64,000 bases of DNA. Origin: Protea cynaroides (taxonomy: Eukaryota > Streptophyta > Magnoliopsida > Proteales > Proteaceae). The notes under the pieces are model-generated. The model was not told where the DNA came from. It saw nothing but the letters and a program-made list of their open reading frames with translations, and searched no databases. Where the stretch lies: assembly GCA_028583415.1 (NCBI GenBank), contig CM053275.1:81034805-81098804 (forward strand), written 5' to 3'. This document shows positions 1-9,689 of the stretch, in pieces; the stretch's first letter is position 1, and the number at the start of each line of letters is the position of its first letter. The translations under genes and the position numbers were made by a program.

Positions 1-128
1 AAACAAAAAAAAAAAATGGGGAAGAAATGAAGAAAAATTGAAAAACTAAAGAAGAAAGCGAAGGGGCAACGCAGAGAACGGACCCTTACATGCGTTTATA
101 AAGAAAAAAAAAAAAGCAAAAAGTAATA

Positions 129-293
129 TCTCGCCGAGATCTCCCGAGATCTTGCGAGATCTGGCGAGAAATAGCGAAAACAGCCGAGATCTCGGTGAGA
201 AAATGTAATTGCCGAGACGAAAATGGTTATCGCCCCTATTTTCGTCTCGGGTAGTGTCGAAACCACCGAAAATGGCGAGATCTCGCCGAGATT
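129..293. repeat. Cluster of short palindromic GAGATCTCG-type motifs
   Basis: Between 129 and 200, and again at 273-292, the sequence repeats variants of CGAGATCTCG and TCTCGCCGAGAT, a self-complementary word, at irregular spacing. The middle part (about 210-255) contains another inverted pair built on GAGACGAAAAT and ATTTTCGTCTC. It lies just left of the splice acceptor of the antisense ORF of the Tat element. The origin is unknown; it could be part of that element's non-coding end or a separate fold-back fragment. Confidence 0.6.
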
Positions 294-360
294 TTAATCC
301 ATGGATGTTGTTCCTTAAACATGCCTTCTCACCCTGACACCTTTGTTTTCTTGTCTCTTA

Positions 361-2271
361 GATGAGGACGATCATGTCCCGCTGTCTGGCGTTCCCGGGT
401 TAGTGAAGAAGAAGAGAAGTATCAATCCCAAGGACACCCCTAAGGACGTTCGAGACAGCTTCACTTTTGGCCCCAGCTCCTCTCCAGACCATCATTCCCT
501 TGTCGCCAGTATTTCCAGTCTCCCCTGCGCCGTCCAAGTTATCAAGTTCCACTTCCTTAGTGAGCATGACCAACGGATCGACTGCTACTGCTAAACTAGT
601 TTCTCGATCAACTGAGGTTAGAACCTCGTCGAACACACCTTCAGATCCTCCTGCGATCCTGGTATCATCTTTGATCAATATTCAAGTGCCACCCCTTAAA
701 CCCCAGTCACCAAGTCAGCTTCTTCGACCATGCCTCCCATTATCAAGACAAGTCTTCCTCCGACAGTGCCTTCTTTAGTAGCAACCACCCGAATGGCCAC
801 CCTGAGCACCAGCAACCTGTCTCTGCCATGTTTTCCTCTTGTAGGTTCATCATCAGCAACTTTGGCTTTAACTTCAGATGTTCGGGGAGGAGTTTTACCT
901 TTAGGGGGTTCTCCCCTATGATTGCACTACGTGCCTGTGGGACATAGGCGTCAAAGACACTGCGGTGAAGGATAGTCGAGTGGCCAGAGAAATGGTTTGA
1001 CACTGTTGCCTTCCCAAAGACCAAAAGATCATGGCCGATTCTAACCCAGAGGCGATGTACACTGTGGGGGTGACTTTGGTAAGCGTTTCTATTTCTCTTT
1101 CTTCAACTTTTTCTTTTTCTTTACCACCTACATTTTGACTTACACTCTTTCTTTCATTTTTCTGTAGATGATAAATTTTGGAGAATACTGCAAGAAGACC
1201 TGCAGACGCCTTTGCCGAGGAGACCACCAGCCACAAGCAATCTCTGGAATGGGCTATTCGAGCGAGGGATGCTGTTATCCAGACAAGAGAAAAGGCTATC
1301 AAAAGCCAGGGTGAGGCCGAAAAGGCTCTGGAAACAGAAGATCCTCCCATCGAGTGGCCTTGGCCAAGCTTCAGCTCAAGAAAGATGATGCCCAGAGGCT
1401 CGCTGGTGTGAACAAGATAAATCTGGAACAGGTTGAGTTGTCCCTCAAAATCCAGAAAAATACCATTGCCGACCTGAACAAGAAGTACAAAAACTGGAGG
1501 AGGCAAATGCCTGGCTAATTACGAAGATCAAAACAGTCGAGAGGCAGGTAGAAGATTTGACCATGGTGAATACGACCCTGAATACTCAAAACACTAGCAT
1601 GGGCCAATCCCTCGAGCGAATAGAGGATGACAGGAATAGGCTATTGGAGTCGTACGGGAAACTACAAGAGGAAAACACCAATCTTGTGGCGGAGCAGGAT
1701 AGCCTGAGGCAGAACTTGAACCAAAGCAAAGAGCATGAAACCAATCTTAAAGATCTTCTGTCCAAGGCTACTGATCGCGAGCTTTCTTTGCAAGCTGAAG
1801 TAGATCGACTGAATGTGGCTTTAAAGCAAGTACAAAGTTCAATTCCCAACCTTTAGGATCTGATGGTCGAGATGGCACAGTCTCCCGAGATGGCTGAGCA
1901 GATTGGCCTGGAGAAGACCATAGCCGTTCGAGCCGCTGCCTTGCAATTTCTGGTGTTTGGTCTTGCGAACTGCTCCAATGTAGATTTCTCCAAATGTTCT
2001 TTGCTCTCCTCCATCATTCCAGATCGTCTGCCCAAAAAAAATCTGGCTCTTGGTTAGGTCGAGCCCTCCGCCTGTCGTGAACTGGCTGTGCTTAGGAGTT
2101 ACCCCCATCTCCGCCATTCCAATGCCATCATCTTCTCCTCCTGAGGTTCCTCCGACAGAATTCCCTCTAAAAGCAAGATCAGAAGATGTCCTTCACCCCC
2201 AGCATGATCCAGAAGCAGTTCCTCCTCCTGAGCATAGTCCGCAAGAAGTTCCTTCCCCCAAGCAAAATTGA
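361..2271 (+). pseudogene. Antisense additional ORF of Tat element (coiled-coil protein), degenerate
   Basis: Coding-like sequence opposite in direction to the element's gag-pol. A splice acceptor (pyrimidine tract ending in TTAG at 360) opens onto an exon reading DEDDHVPLSGVPG. A second intron with clear GT...AG ends lies at 1079-1167, with a T-rich tract before the acceptor. Downstream segments at 1178-1411 and 1557-1856 are rich in E, Q, L, R and K in heptad-like order (for example QSLERIEDDRNRLLES), which suggests a coiled coil. Frames change at several points, so it is probably not functional. Known context: many Tat elements (for example Grande) carry an extra antisense ORF between pol and the 3' LTR; position and splicing here match that pattern. 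The function of such proteins is unknown. Confidence 0.6.
1079..1167 (+). other. Predicted intron in antisense ORF
   Basis: Donor GTAAGCG at 1079, strongly pyrimidine-rich interior and acceptor TTTTTCTGTAG ending at 1167; length 89 bp, a usual plant intron size. It supports the view that the plus strand here was once transcribed and spliced on its own. Confidence 0.55.
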
Positions 2272-2297
2272 AACAAACAACTCTTTTCTCTTTTTTT

Positions 2298-2421
2298 GTA
2301 AGCCCTTGGGCTCTTTTTTTTTTTAGTTTTTTTTTAAGCCCTTTGGCTCTTTTTCTTTTTCTTTTGTAAGCCCTTTGGCTCTTTTTCTTTCTCTTTTTTT
2401 TTGTAAGCCCTTTGGCTCTTT
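2298..2421. repeat. Four T-rich tandem units (AAGCCCTTTGGCTC)
   Basis: The word AAGCCCTTTGGCTCTTTT, or a close variant, occurs at about 2299, 2336, 2367 and 2405, separated by T tracts. It directly follows the last stop of the antisense ORF, so it would lie in its 3' untranslated region. Confidence 0.75.
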
Positions 2422-2656
2422 TATGACTTTTATGAATGAACAGAGATCCCTTTATTCCCCACCATTGCATTTACATTCCTTTTTTTTTTTTTGGGTACAT
2501 CCATAACCACATTGCCAATTAGAGGACTTAACCATGCTTACTGACTACCCCTCTATCTGATAGAATTAGCGTCTGTCTACTACTATCAGATAGATCACAC
2601 GGACTTGACGGATCCCAGGGAAAGTGTCGGGCCTTTAAGCCATTTTCTTTTTTCTA

Positions 2657-2978
2657 CTTGCTTTATCACTTTTCCTAGTCGATTTCTCAACCTGCCCTGA
2701 GGCTTTTCTGTTTTCGAGTCCTTAGGCCATTTTCTTTTCTAGCCCTTAGGCCATTTTGGTTTCAAGCCAAAGTTAAAGACTACCCCTTAAGTCGATGGGC
2801 TTAGTTTTTGACTAAGGCTATCGACTTGCTTTATTACGTTTCTTGGTCGATTTCTCAACCTGCCCTTTGCAAGCCCTTAGGCTATTTTTTTGGTCAAGCC
2901 CATAGGTTTTTTTTTTTTCGAGCCAAAGTCAAAGATTACCCATTAAGTCGATGGGCTTAGTCTTCGACAAAGGCTATC
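2657..2978. repeat. Imperfect tandem duplication of about 160 bp
   Basis: Copy 1 (2657-2821) and copy 2 (2825-2978) share, in order, CTTGCTTTAT, GTCGATTTCTCAACCTGCCC, AGCCCTTAGGC, GAGCCAAAGT or its variant, AAGTCGATGGGCTTAG and AAGGCTATC. Both lie in the non-coding gap between the integrase end and the antisense ORF. Confidence 0.75.
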
Positions 2979-3062
2979 TACTTGTTTGAGCGCCTTTTGT
3001 CTAGGTTTAATATAGACAACTTTTGATAAAATAGAGCCTTTCATTGAATAAAGGAGGAGGCC

Positions 3063-4194
3063 TTATACGTAATACCTTTTGAGATTTTTTGAATGCCACG
3101 TGCGAGGTATGGCCGATCCACCCATTGTCTCCATGTGATACGACCCCGGTCTAGTAGCCTTAGCAAACGGCCCTTCCCAGTTTGGAGTTAGTTTGCCTTG
3201 CTGTGTAGGCTTTGTCACGGCCGTCGAGCGTAGGACCAAGTCACATACTTGAAACAAATTCTCCTTAACTCTGGAGTTATGATACCTGGCTGTTTTTTTG
3301 CTGGTATGCTGCTATGTGCAGCCAAGCAGTTTCATTGACATCTTCCAGAAGGTCGAGGTCCATCAGCAGGATGTCTTTGTTGGTATCCTCATGGAAGTTT
3401 ATCACCCGATAACTCTTCTCCAGCACTTCAACTGAGATGACAGCTTCTAATCCGAAGGCCAGCTTGAAAGGAGTTGATTCGGTTCTCTCCGTGGTGCGAT
3501 AAGACCACACTACAGTAGGCAACTCTTGAGCCCATAATTTCCTCCTCTTCCACCCGTTGAGCCAGACCATGCAATAAGGTGCGGTTGGTGTTCTCCGTCT
3601 GCCCATTAGCCTCTGGATGTGCCACTAATGCAAATCTGTGGCCAATACGATGATCTCAACAGAACTTTCGGAAGACACGGCTAGAGAATTGCGGACCATT
3701 ATCAGTAATCAACACTTGTGGGATTCCATACCGATAGATCATGTCGAGTCGGAAGAACTCTACTGCTTTAGGGGCGATAACCTTGGCCATTGCCTTCACC
3801 TCAATCCACTTATTGAAATAATCGATCGCCACTAGAATGTATTAGAGTTGTCTTTTCACTTGTGGAAACGGCGCCATAATATCCATACCCCACACTACAA
3901 AGGGAATTGATGCTGGGATGGCTGCAGTTGAGAACAGGGGCAGTGGGACATGGTAGCATGCTTCTGGTATGGTTCGCAGGTTTTGGCATACTTCTCACAA
4001 TCCTTCATCATATGGGGCCAGTGATAACCCATTTTAATGATCTTGAAACATATGGTACGATTGCATTGATGGGCTCCACAGATCCCCTCGTGGACCTCTA
4101 CCATAACATATTCGGCCCTCGAAGGAGGGATGCAACGAAGTAAGGGCAAAGTATGGGATTTCTTGTAAAGTACCTCATCGTGGATGACGTACAA
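3063..4194 (-). pseudogene. Integrase of Tat element, broken
   Basis: The integrase would insert the reverse-transcribed copy into host DNA in the nucleus. The N-terminal zinc-binding region (4194-3895) shows VHEGICGAHQ and then CEPYQKHA, where the usual second cysteine of the C-x2-C pair is tyrosine. The core follows in other frames around 3895-3600. The stretch at 3606-3277 matches the post-core part (TVVWSYRTTERTESTPFKLA), and 3257-3063 is the C-terminal part (LTPNWEGPFAKA, then WHSKNLKRYYV). At least two frame changes separate these parts, so no active enzyme can be made. It lies directly downstream of RNase H on the minus strand, as in all Ty3/gypsy elements. Confidence 0.85.
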
Positions 4195-4274
4195 CCTTGC
4201 CTAGGCCTGTATGCGTCGAGCTTCATTCTTGTCTTCTGGCAGCACATTCTCCCTTAAGTGAGGAGGGGATCCAT

Positions 4275-5400
4275 CTAGCAAGGCTCCACGTCCACAAACA
4301 TTACTTCTGCTACTGGGTCAGTGCTTGGTTGTGGCAGGTGTTCAACATATATTGGCACATCGAAATTGCTGAGATCATCTTCACTTAAGTGAGAGAGGGC
4401 ATCAATTTCAGTGTTATGGTCTCTGGGTATGCTGATCATCTCGAACTTCTTAAAGGGCTCGATAAATTGCTTCACCAGGGCCAAGTATTTGGCCAGATGT
4501 TCCTGCCGTACTTCATAAACCCTCGTTACTTGCCGCACGACCACCTAAGAGTCTCCATGAATCAGCAAGCGCTTCACCGCGAGCTTCCTGGCTAGTTTAA
4601 TTCCAGCAACCAGGGCCTCGTGCTCCGCCACATTGTTGGTCGTAGAGAAACCGAAACGCACTGAAGTTAGTACCTTGAACCCCTCAGGGCTAATGAGGAC
4701 AATCTTTGCTCCAGCCTCTTCCTTGTTTAATGCTTCGTCGATGTACATGACCCAAGAAGGTTCTTTGGGACCAAGGAAGATCTTGACCCTGGCCTCCTTG
4801 AGCGCCCTTTGTGCATTTGATCCTTCTTCTTCTTCGCCTGGCAGGGTATTCTCGATCAAGAAATCAGCCAACGCCTGTGCTTTGATGGTTGTCCTAGGTT
4901 GGAATTTGAGGTTGAACTCTCCTAACTCAATTGCCCAATTGATCATGCGACCCGACACATTTGCTCTAGAAAGGAACTTGCAGGGTTGATCCGTCAAAAT
5001 AGTGATGGAGTGAGACTGGAAATAAGGGCGGAGTTTTCTAGCAGCAGTGATCACAGTTAACGCTAGCTTCTCTATAGATTGGTACCTTGTCAGTATTGAG
5101 CAACACCTTGCTGATGTAATAAATAGGATGTTGCACCTTTTCTATCTCTTTTATCAATACCCCACTGACTGCACAGGGAGAAACCGCCAAGTAGAGTAGC
5201 AGGTTGTCCCCTGTTTCTGGCTTTACCAACAACGGAGGAGAAGATAAATACCTTTTTAGACCCCGAAATGCTTCTTCGCACTTGGCCGTCCATTCAAAAC
5301 TTTTGGATCCTTGGAGTGTCTTGAAGAAAGGAAGGCACCGATCAGCAGACCTTGACATGAACCTTCTCAATGCCGCGATCCGTCTCGTCAAAACTTGCAA
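4275..5400 (-). pseudogene. RT connection and RNase H domain of Tat element, broken
   Basis: The 5400-5038 segment holds the RT thumb and connection region (FKTLQGSKSFEWTAKCEEAF, typical of gypsy elements) and the start of the RNase H-like fold (LLYLAVSPCAVSGVLIKE). The 5054-4545 segment includes WAIELGEFNLKF and a second RNase H core with YIDEALNKEEAGAKIVLISP and AEHEALVAGIKLA. It continues in 4544-4275 with DALSHLSE. The second, cellular-type RNase H module after the first is a known Tat-lineage trait (dual RNase H), which supports the lineage call. The expected D-G-A in the YIDGA motif reads D-E-A, so a conserved glycine is changed. Frames are split by stops. Confidence 0.8.
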
Positions 5401-6405
5401 TTTGGAGTAGTTAGAGATTTCATGCTTTGGATGGCATCGATCTTAGCTGGATTGGCCTTGATTCCTTTCTGGGACACCATAAAACCGAGGAACTTCCTAG
5501 ACTGTACACCAAACGCGCACTTCGAGGGGTTGAGTCACATGGAATTCCGTCGAATTACTTCGAACACTTCTTTTTGATCCTTTGAATGATTGGGTGCCTT
5601 AGCCGTCTTGACCAGGAAGTCATCTACATACACCTCCATGTTTCGCCCAATTTGCTTCTCGAACACTTTGTTGAGCAGCCTAGGTTGCCCCCACATTCTT
5701 GAGCCCGAAGGGCATCACAGTATTACAATATGAGCCTTTACTAGTGATAAAGGCAGTGCTCTTTTCGTCTTCCTTTGCCATTTTTATTTAGTTGTACCTA
5801 GAGTAAGCGTATAAAAAAGACAACAGCTCATGCCCGATAATGGCATCTATGAGCTGATTTATTCGAGGCAGGGGGTAAGAATCTTTGGGGTATGCTTTAT
5901 TAAGATTTGTAAAGTCAATACAAACCCTCCAACGCTCATCGGATTTGGGGACCAGAACAACATTGGCCAACCAATCCAGATAATACACTTTTCGGATAAA
6001 TCCGGCCTTCAACAATTTATCGACCTCACGGTCGATGATTACTTGCTTTTCAGGTGCCACAGTTCTTTTCTTCTGTTAGATGGGGCGGTGGTGGGAGTCG
6101 ATATTTAGATGGTGCTCCATGGTTAATCGAGGAATACCTGGCATGTCTTCAGGGGTCCAAGCAAATACATCGTCATTCGCCTTCAGGAACTTGATGAGTT
6201 ATTTCTTCTGCTCTTTAGGGAGGGCTGAACCAATCAGGAAGGTCTTCTCCAGATGGTCGTCAGAGAATGGAACAGGGATGAGATCCTCAACTGGTGTGGT
6301 CCGCTCCACTAGGAAATCATCACGGTACTCGTCCAGTTGGATCACTTGCACGGGTTGATCTTCATCAAAAATAGCCAAGGTGGCTGCGTGACATCTCTTC
6401 GACAC
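5401..6405 (-). pseudogene. Reverse transcriptase of Tat element, broken
   Basis: The 6060-5788 segment holds RT motifs 1-2: LLKAGFIRKVYYLDWLANVV, VPKSDERWRVCIDF, then NLNKAYPKDSYPLPRINQLI. The catalytic motif follows in another frame near 5640-5610 as MEVYVDDFLVK, so the YVDD acid pair is still present. The linker at 6405-6199 precedes the domain and reads SKRCHAATLAIFDEDQP. Stops and frame shifts between 5788 and 5650 break the chain. RT would copy element RNA into DNA in cytoplasmic particles. Identification is from these family motifs only. Confidence 0.85.
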
Positions 6406-6599
6406 GGACTGATTGGCCTTGCAGTATCCGACCTCCTACTCGGTTGGAAACCTCATCAGCAGATAATAGGTCGATAGATAGGCCCGCATATTGTTGAGTT
6501 CGGATCAACCAAGGATGACATTGTGGCTAAATCGGGTCTTCACCACCATGTACTTTAGGTTGACGCATACTAGGGCAGGGTAGACCCCTAGACGGGTGT

Positions 6600-7148
6600 T
6601 TAGCTGAATCGCCCCTTCACTCGCATCCCCTCGCCATTAAAACCCACCAGTGAGTACCGGATAGGCTTCAGTTGTTCATCCTTGTACCCCAACCTCTGGA
6701 AGGTGTCGTAGTAGATAATCTCACAAGAACTGCCAGTATCGACCAGTATGCGACTCACCTCCCATTCTTCTCCAATTGCCATCTTTATCACCAGTGGATC
6801 CTCATGAGGAGTAACCACATCGATGAGATCAGCATCACCAAAATAAATGTACCCTTCGTACTTGATTTTCTTGGAGGAAGACTTTCCTGCTGCTTTATTT
6901 CTCCCTTTGACTTTCTTTCCCTTAGTCGATTCTTCATCAACTGGTTCGATCACGATCGGAAGCACTTCTCGGCGCATGTGCTCTAGCCACATCGTCACCG
7001 TCATGCACTCCAGGTTGCTCAAGCTGACATGTTCATTGTCACCCAAGCCAAGATCCTTCTCTGGTCCAGCTTTGCCCAACAGCTTCTTGGGCGGACTCTC
7101 TTCGCGAATTGTCTTCGTTTTGCCTGTAGCTCGTCCCTTCATCATCAC
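6600..7148 (-). pseudogene. Aspartic protease region of Tat element
   Basis: Encodes ILVDTGSSCEIIYYDTFQRL, the retropepsin active-site loop (D-T-G-S) followed by the usual hydrophobic strand, then KPIRYSLVGFNGE. The enzyme would cut the Gag-Pol polyprotein. The open stretch is 182 codons, long enough for the domain, but it stops right after GRFS, before the second conserved strand. The upstream lysine-rich part (GKKVKGRNKAAGKSSSKK) is the gag-protease linker. Confidence 0.85.
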
Positions 7149-7157
7149 CTAGTTGTT

Positions 7158-8240
7158 CTAAGGAAGGAGATTGACCTGTCCCATAAACCTCCACTGGGGT
7201 GATCTTGGTGGTGGAAGAGGCCGATTGTTGACCCCTTCATTCCTTGTTGGTGTTGCTGTAGGGGGAGGTAGAATAGGTACCACCGCTGGTACATGAGGAG
7301 GAGGTTGTGCTGGCCGCGGTCCCACGAACTCTGTCCACCGCCCATGCTGAATAAGATCCTCGACCAACCCCTTGAGGTGTCGACAGGAGTTGGTGTCGTG
7401 CCCATGGTCCTGGTGGTGCGCACAGTACAATCAACGGTTACGCTCCTTTGGCTTGGATATCATTTTGGGTGGGGGAACGAGAAGAGTATCCCCCGGCTTG
7501 ATGTTCATGATCTCAACCATGGTGCAATTGAGTGGTGTGTATTCTGGTGCTGGTCGGGTCGGATACAAGTCCTTGGCTACTACTTTGGATTTCTTGCTGG
7601 TTTCCCCTTCTTTAGGGGCTTTCTCTACTGCTTCACTCTTTTTCTTCTCCCCCACAACTGGGGCACTATTCATACGTCCAGGCAACTCTACAACTGCTTC
7701 AGCTCTTAACGCGTATCTATCACATCTGCTGAAGATTTCAGCATGGGTTCTTGGTCGCTTCTTGTTGAGTGAAAAAACTAACTGGGGGTTGAGGTAGGCC
7801 TTCGACAGGGTCAATACCACCACATCAGGCTGCAGATCTTTGATTTCGCTGCCGCCCCTAGAAAACGGGTTATGAATGGTTGGAGGGGCTCCTTTTTGCC
7901 CTGCTTGGTCGCCATTAGGTGGGACAGATTCTTCTTCTGTGTTTGACTCCCCTGAAAATGGGAGAGGAACAGACTACTCAGTTCCTTAAAGGTTCCCATA
8001 GATTTGGGAGGCAGATTATTGAACCAGGTTCTTCCCGTATCCGTTAGAGTGAATGGGAAAACTCTACAACAGAGGGCATCGTGGTGGCCGTAGATGATCA
8101 TCCCCATCTTGAAGTTGTCTAGATGCTTTTTCGGGTCTGTCTTTCCATTGTACCATCACACATTAGGGAAGGCAAAGTTGAGGGGAAGGGGGTGGTTCAT
8201 CACCTCATCTGTCAAAGCTTTCTCCGTATCATAATCCTAG
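7158..8240 (-). pseudogene. Gag capsid and nucleocapsid part of Tat element
   Basis: From 8240 leftwards the minus strand reads DYDTEKALTDEVMNHPLP, a stop, then YNGKTDPKKHLDNFK and the capsid core (DTGRTWFNNLPPKSMGTFKE, then FLSHFQGSQ and QPFITRFLGAA). After a frame change the 7823-7431 stretch continues the capsid. The 7430-7158 stretch has the zinc-finger-like CAHHQDHGHDTNSCRHLKG. Gag forms the virus-like particle and binds element RNA. Three frame breaks are visible. The right edge is the insertion point of the TIR transposon. Confidence 0.85.
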
Positions 8241-9206
8241 GGCCCCGTTTGATAACACTCCAGCTCCTTACTTCTTAGCTCCGGAGCTAATCCGGAGTAG
8301 AATGACGATTGATAAACATGGTTCAAGTTTTGACTCCCATGGAGTGAACCGCTCCAAAAATGTCTCTGGGAGCTAAAAAATTGGAGCTAAAAAAACTTAC
8401 TTCTCTTGCTCTGGAGCTATTACTACTATTGACTGCCATCACCACCTCCACTAGCACTGCCATCACCACCTCCACTAGCACTGCCATCATCACCACTACC
8501 CCTCCACCGCCACCATCCCCACCACTACCCACAGCTGCCACCACCACCACCACCACTGTCGCCGCCACCACCACCACCGCTACCGCCGCCGCCACCACCA
8601 CCACTTACTAGCACTGCCGCCACCACCACCCACCACCTTCCACCATCACCGCCACTACCACCCACCACCTTCCACCATCACCGCCACCACCACCACTGTC
8701 GCCACCACCACCCACCCACCACCTACCACCACTGCCACCACTACCGCCACCTCCACCGCCACCACTACCGCCGCCACCGCCGCTACCAGCACTGCCGCCA
8801 CCACCACCCACCACCTTCCACCATCGTCGCCACCACCACCACCCACCACCTTCCACCATCACCGCCACCACCACCAACGTCGCCACCACCACCCACCCAC
8901 CACCTACCACCACTGCCGCCACCGCCACCGCCACCACTGTCGCCACCGCCACCACCCACCACCACCGCCGCCACCACCACCCACCAGCACTGCTGCAGCC
9001 ACCACCCACCAGCACCACCAGCCCCCCCACTGCCGCCACCACCACCACCACCACCAAATAGTATTCTGGAAGCATAGTCTTTTAATTTTGAAGCAGCGTT
9101 ATCAAACAACATTCTACTCCAAAAATCCTGACTCCGGAGAAGAAGTAGAAAACGACTCCGGACCAGAAGTAACTCCATGGGAGCTGGAGTGTTATCAAAC
9201 GGGGCC
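8241..9206. mobile_element. PIF/Harbinger-like TIR transposon, non-autonomous, inserted in gag
   Basis: The ends are inverted copies: GGCCCCGTTTGATAACACTCC-like sequence at 8241 and its complement ending at 9206, about 28 bp with almost no mismatch. The flanks are TAG (8238-8240) and TAG (9207-9209), a 3-bp target duplication. Both sides read into Tat gag in the same frame, so the empty site can be recognised. Size is 966 bp with no transposase. The terminal GGnCYCGTTTGATAA style is shared with the small MITE at 29110-29312. A 3-bp duplication fits PIF/Harbinger; TAG rather than TTA is less usual, so the superfamily is an inference. Confidence 0.85.
8426..9057. repeat. CCA/CCG triplet-repeat tract inside TIR transposon
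   Basis: More than 600 bp of almost pure CCN triplets on the plus strand (CCACCA, CCGCCA, ACCACC) with longer internal units such as CCACCCACCACCTTCCACCA repeated about every 40-120 bp. Long open frames on both strands (Thr/Ala/Pro, or Gly/Val/Trp) are a by-product of the triplet composition, and I see no protein domain. It makes up two thirds of the host transposon. Confidence 0.9.
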
Positions 9207-9469
9207 TAGAGGACCTCAGAATCGACCCCCCTCTCCACATGCTGTACTCGGTCCATTAGGTCCTTCACTAAGCGTTCTAGCTTGGCGGTATTTTCGTTCG
9301 TGCTTGGAGTGCTCCCAGCAGATGGTGTTGTTGCAACTGGTACGACTGGTGGTACCACTGCGACTTGCGGAACTGCCGCAGCTCTTTCTTTTCGGCTGTA
9401 TCGACTCGCTCCTGGGTTACGGCCGCCCGATTGATAACTTATATATTTAATTAAGACCTTCTCCACCAA
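9206..9469 (-). pseudogene. Gag N-terminal part of Tat element, cut by the TIR transposon
   Basis: 87 codons with SGGRNPGASRYSRKERAAAVP, a proline/valine-rich linker, and a short amphipathic stretch (ENTAKLERLVKDLMDRVQHV) of the kind found before the Tat capsid. The frame runs up to the transposon edge and continues beyond it at 8240. An alternative is that the first residues are read from unrelated DNA, because the sequence right of 9470 is not recognisable as a Tat leader. Confidence 0.65.
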
Positions 9470-9689
9470 CCCGTGCTATCGCGCGTGGTATTGCATGAAG
9501 GTTTTTGGCGCGGTACAAGCTTCAGTATTTGGCGCGCTGCACTGGCCTCTTCTTTCCCCACCCTAGCCCATGGGAATCACCCTAGCCCTTGCTTTCAGCT
9601 TCCTTACCGCTCTGTGGGCTTCTCTGACTAGCACTTGCGCCACCAATGTTGGAAGATCAACCCGCATCACAACAAGTTTGTGGAGAAGT
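9470..9689. other. Unassigned junction DNA
   Basis: Lies between the gag start of the Tat element and DNA of mitochondrial type. It has two TTTGGCGCG words (near 9506 and 9530), but no clear LTR edge, primer-binding site or gene. It may be element leader or part of the organelle insert. Confidence 0.4.

Larger units (their letters stand above)
361..9480 (-). mobile_element. Tat-lineage Ty3/gypsy retrotransposon, decayed, minus strand
   Basis: Reading right to left on the minus strand, the region has gag (9469-7158), an aspartic protease with DTGSS (7148-6600), reverse transcriptase with YVDD (near 5635), RNase H (about 5200-4275) and integrase (4194-3063). Gag-PR-RT-RH-IN order defines Ty3/gypsy. 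The gag zinc finger (C-x3-H-x2-H-D-T-x2-C), the protein style and an antisense ORF past the integrase fit the Tat lineage. Every reading frame is broken by stops and frameshifts. No LTR belonging to this copy is recognisable: the 3' LTR would lie left of position 1, and the 5' end runs into DNA of mitochondrial type. A TIR transposon (8241-9206) interrupts gag. Confidence 0.85.

Noticed and set aside
8323..9178. Long open frames on both strands (Thr/Ala/Pro or Gly/Val/Trp-rich)
   Set aside because: They follow from the CCN triplet composition of the transposon tract; no domain and no start context.
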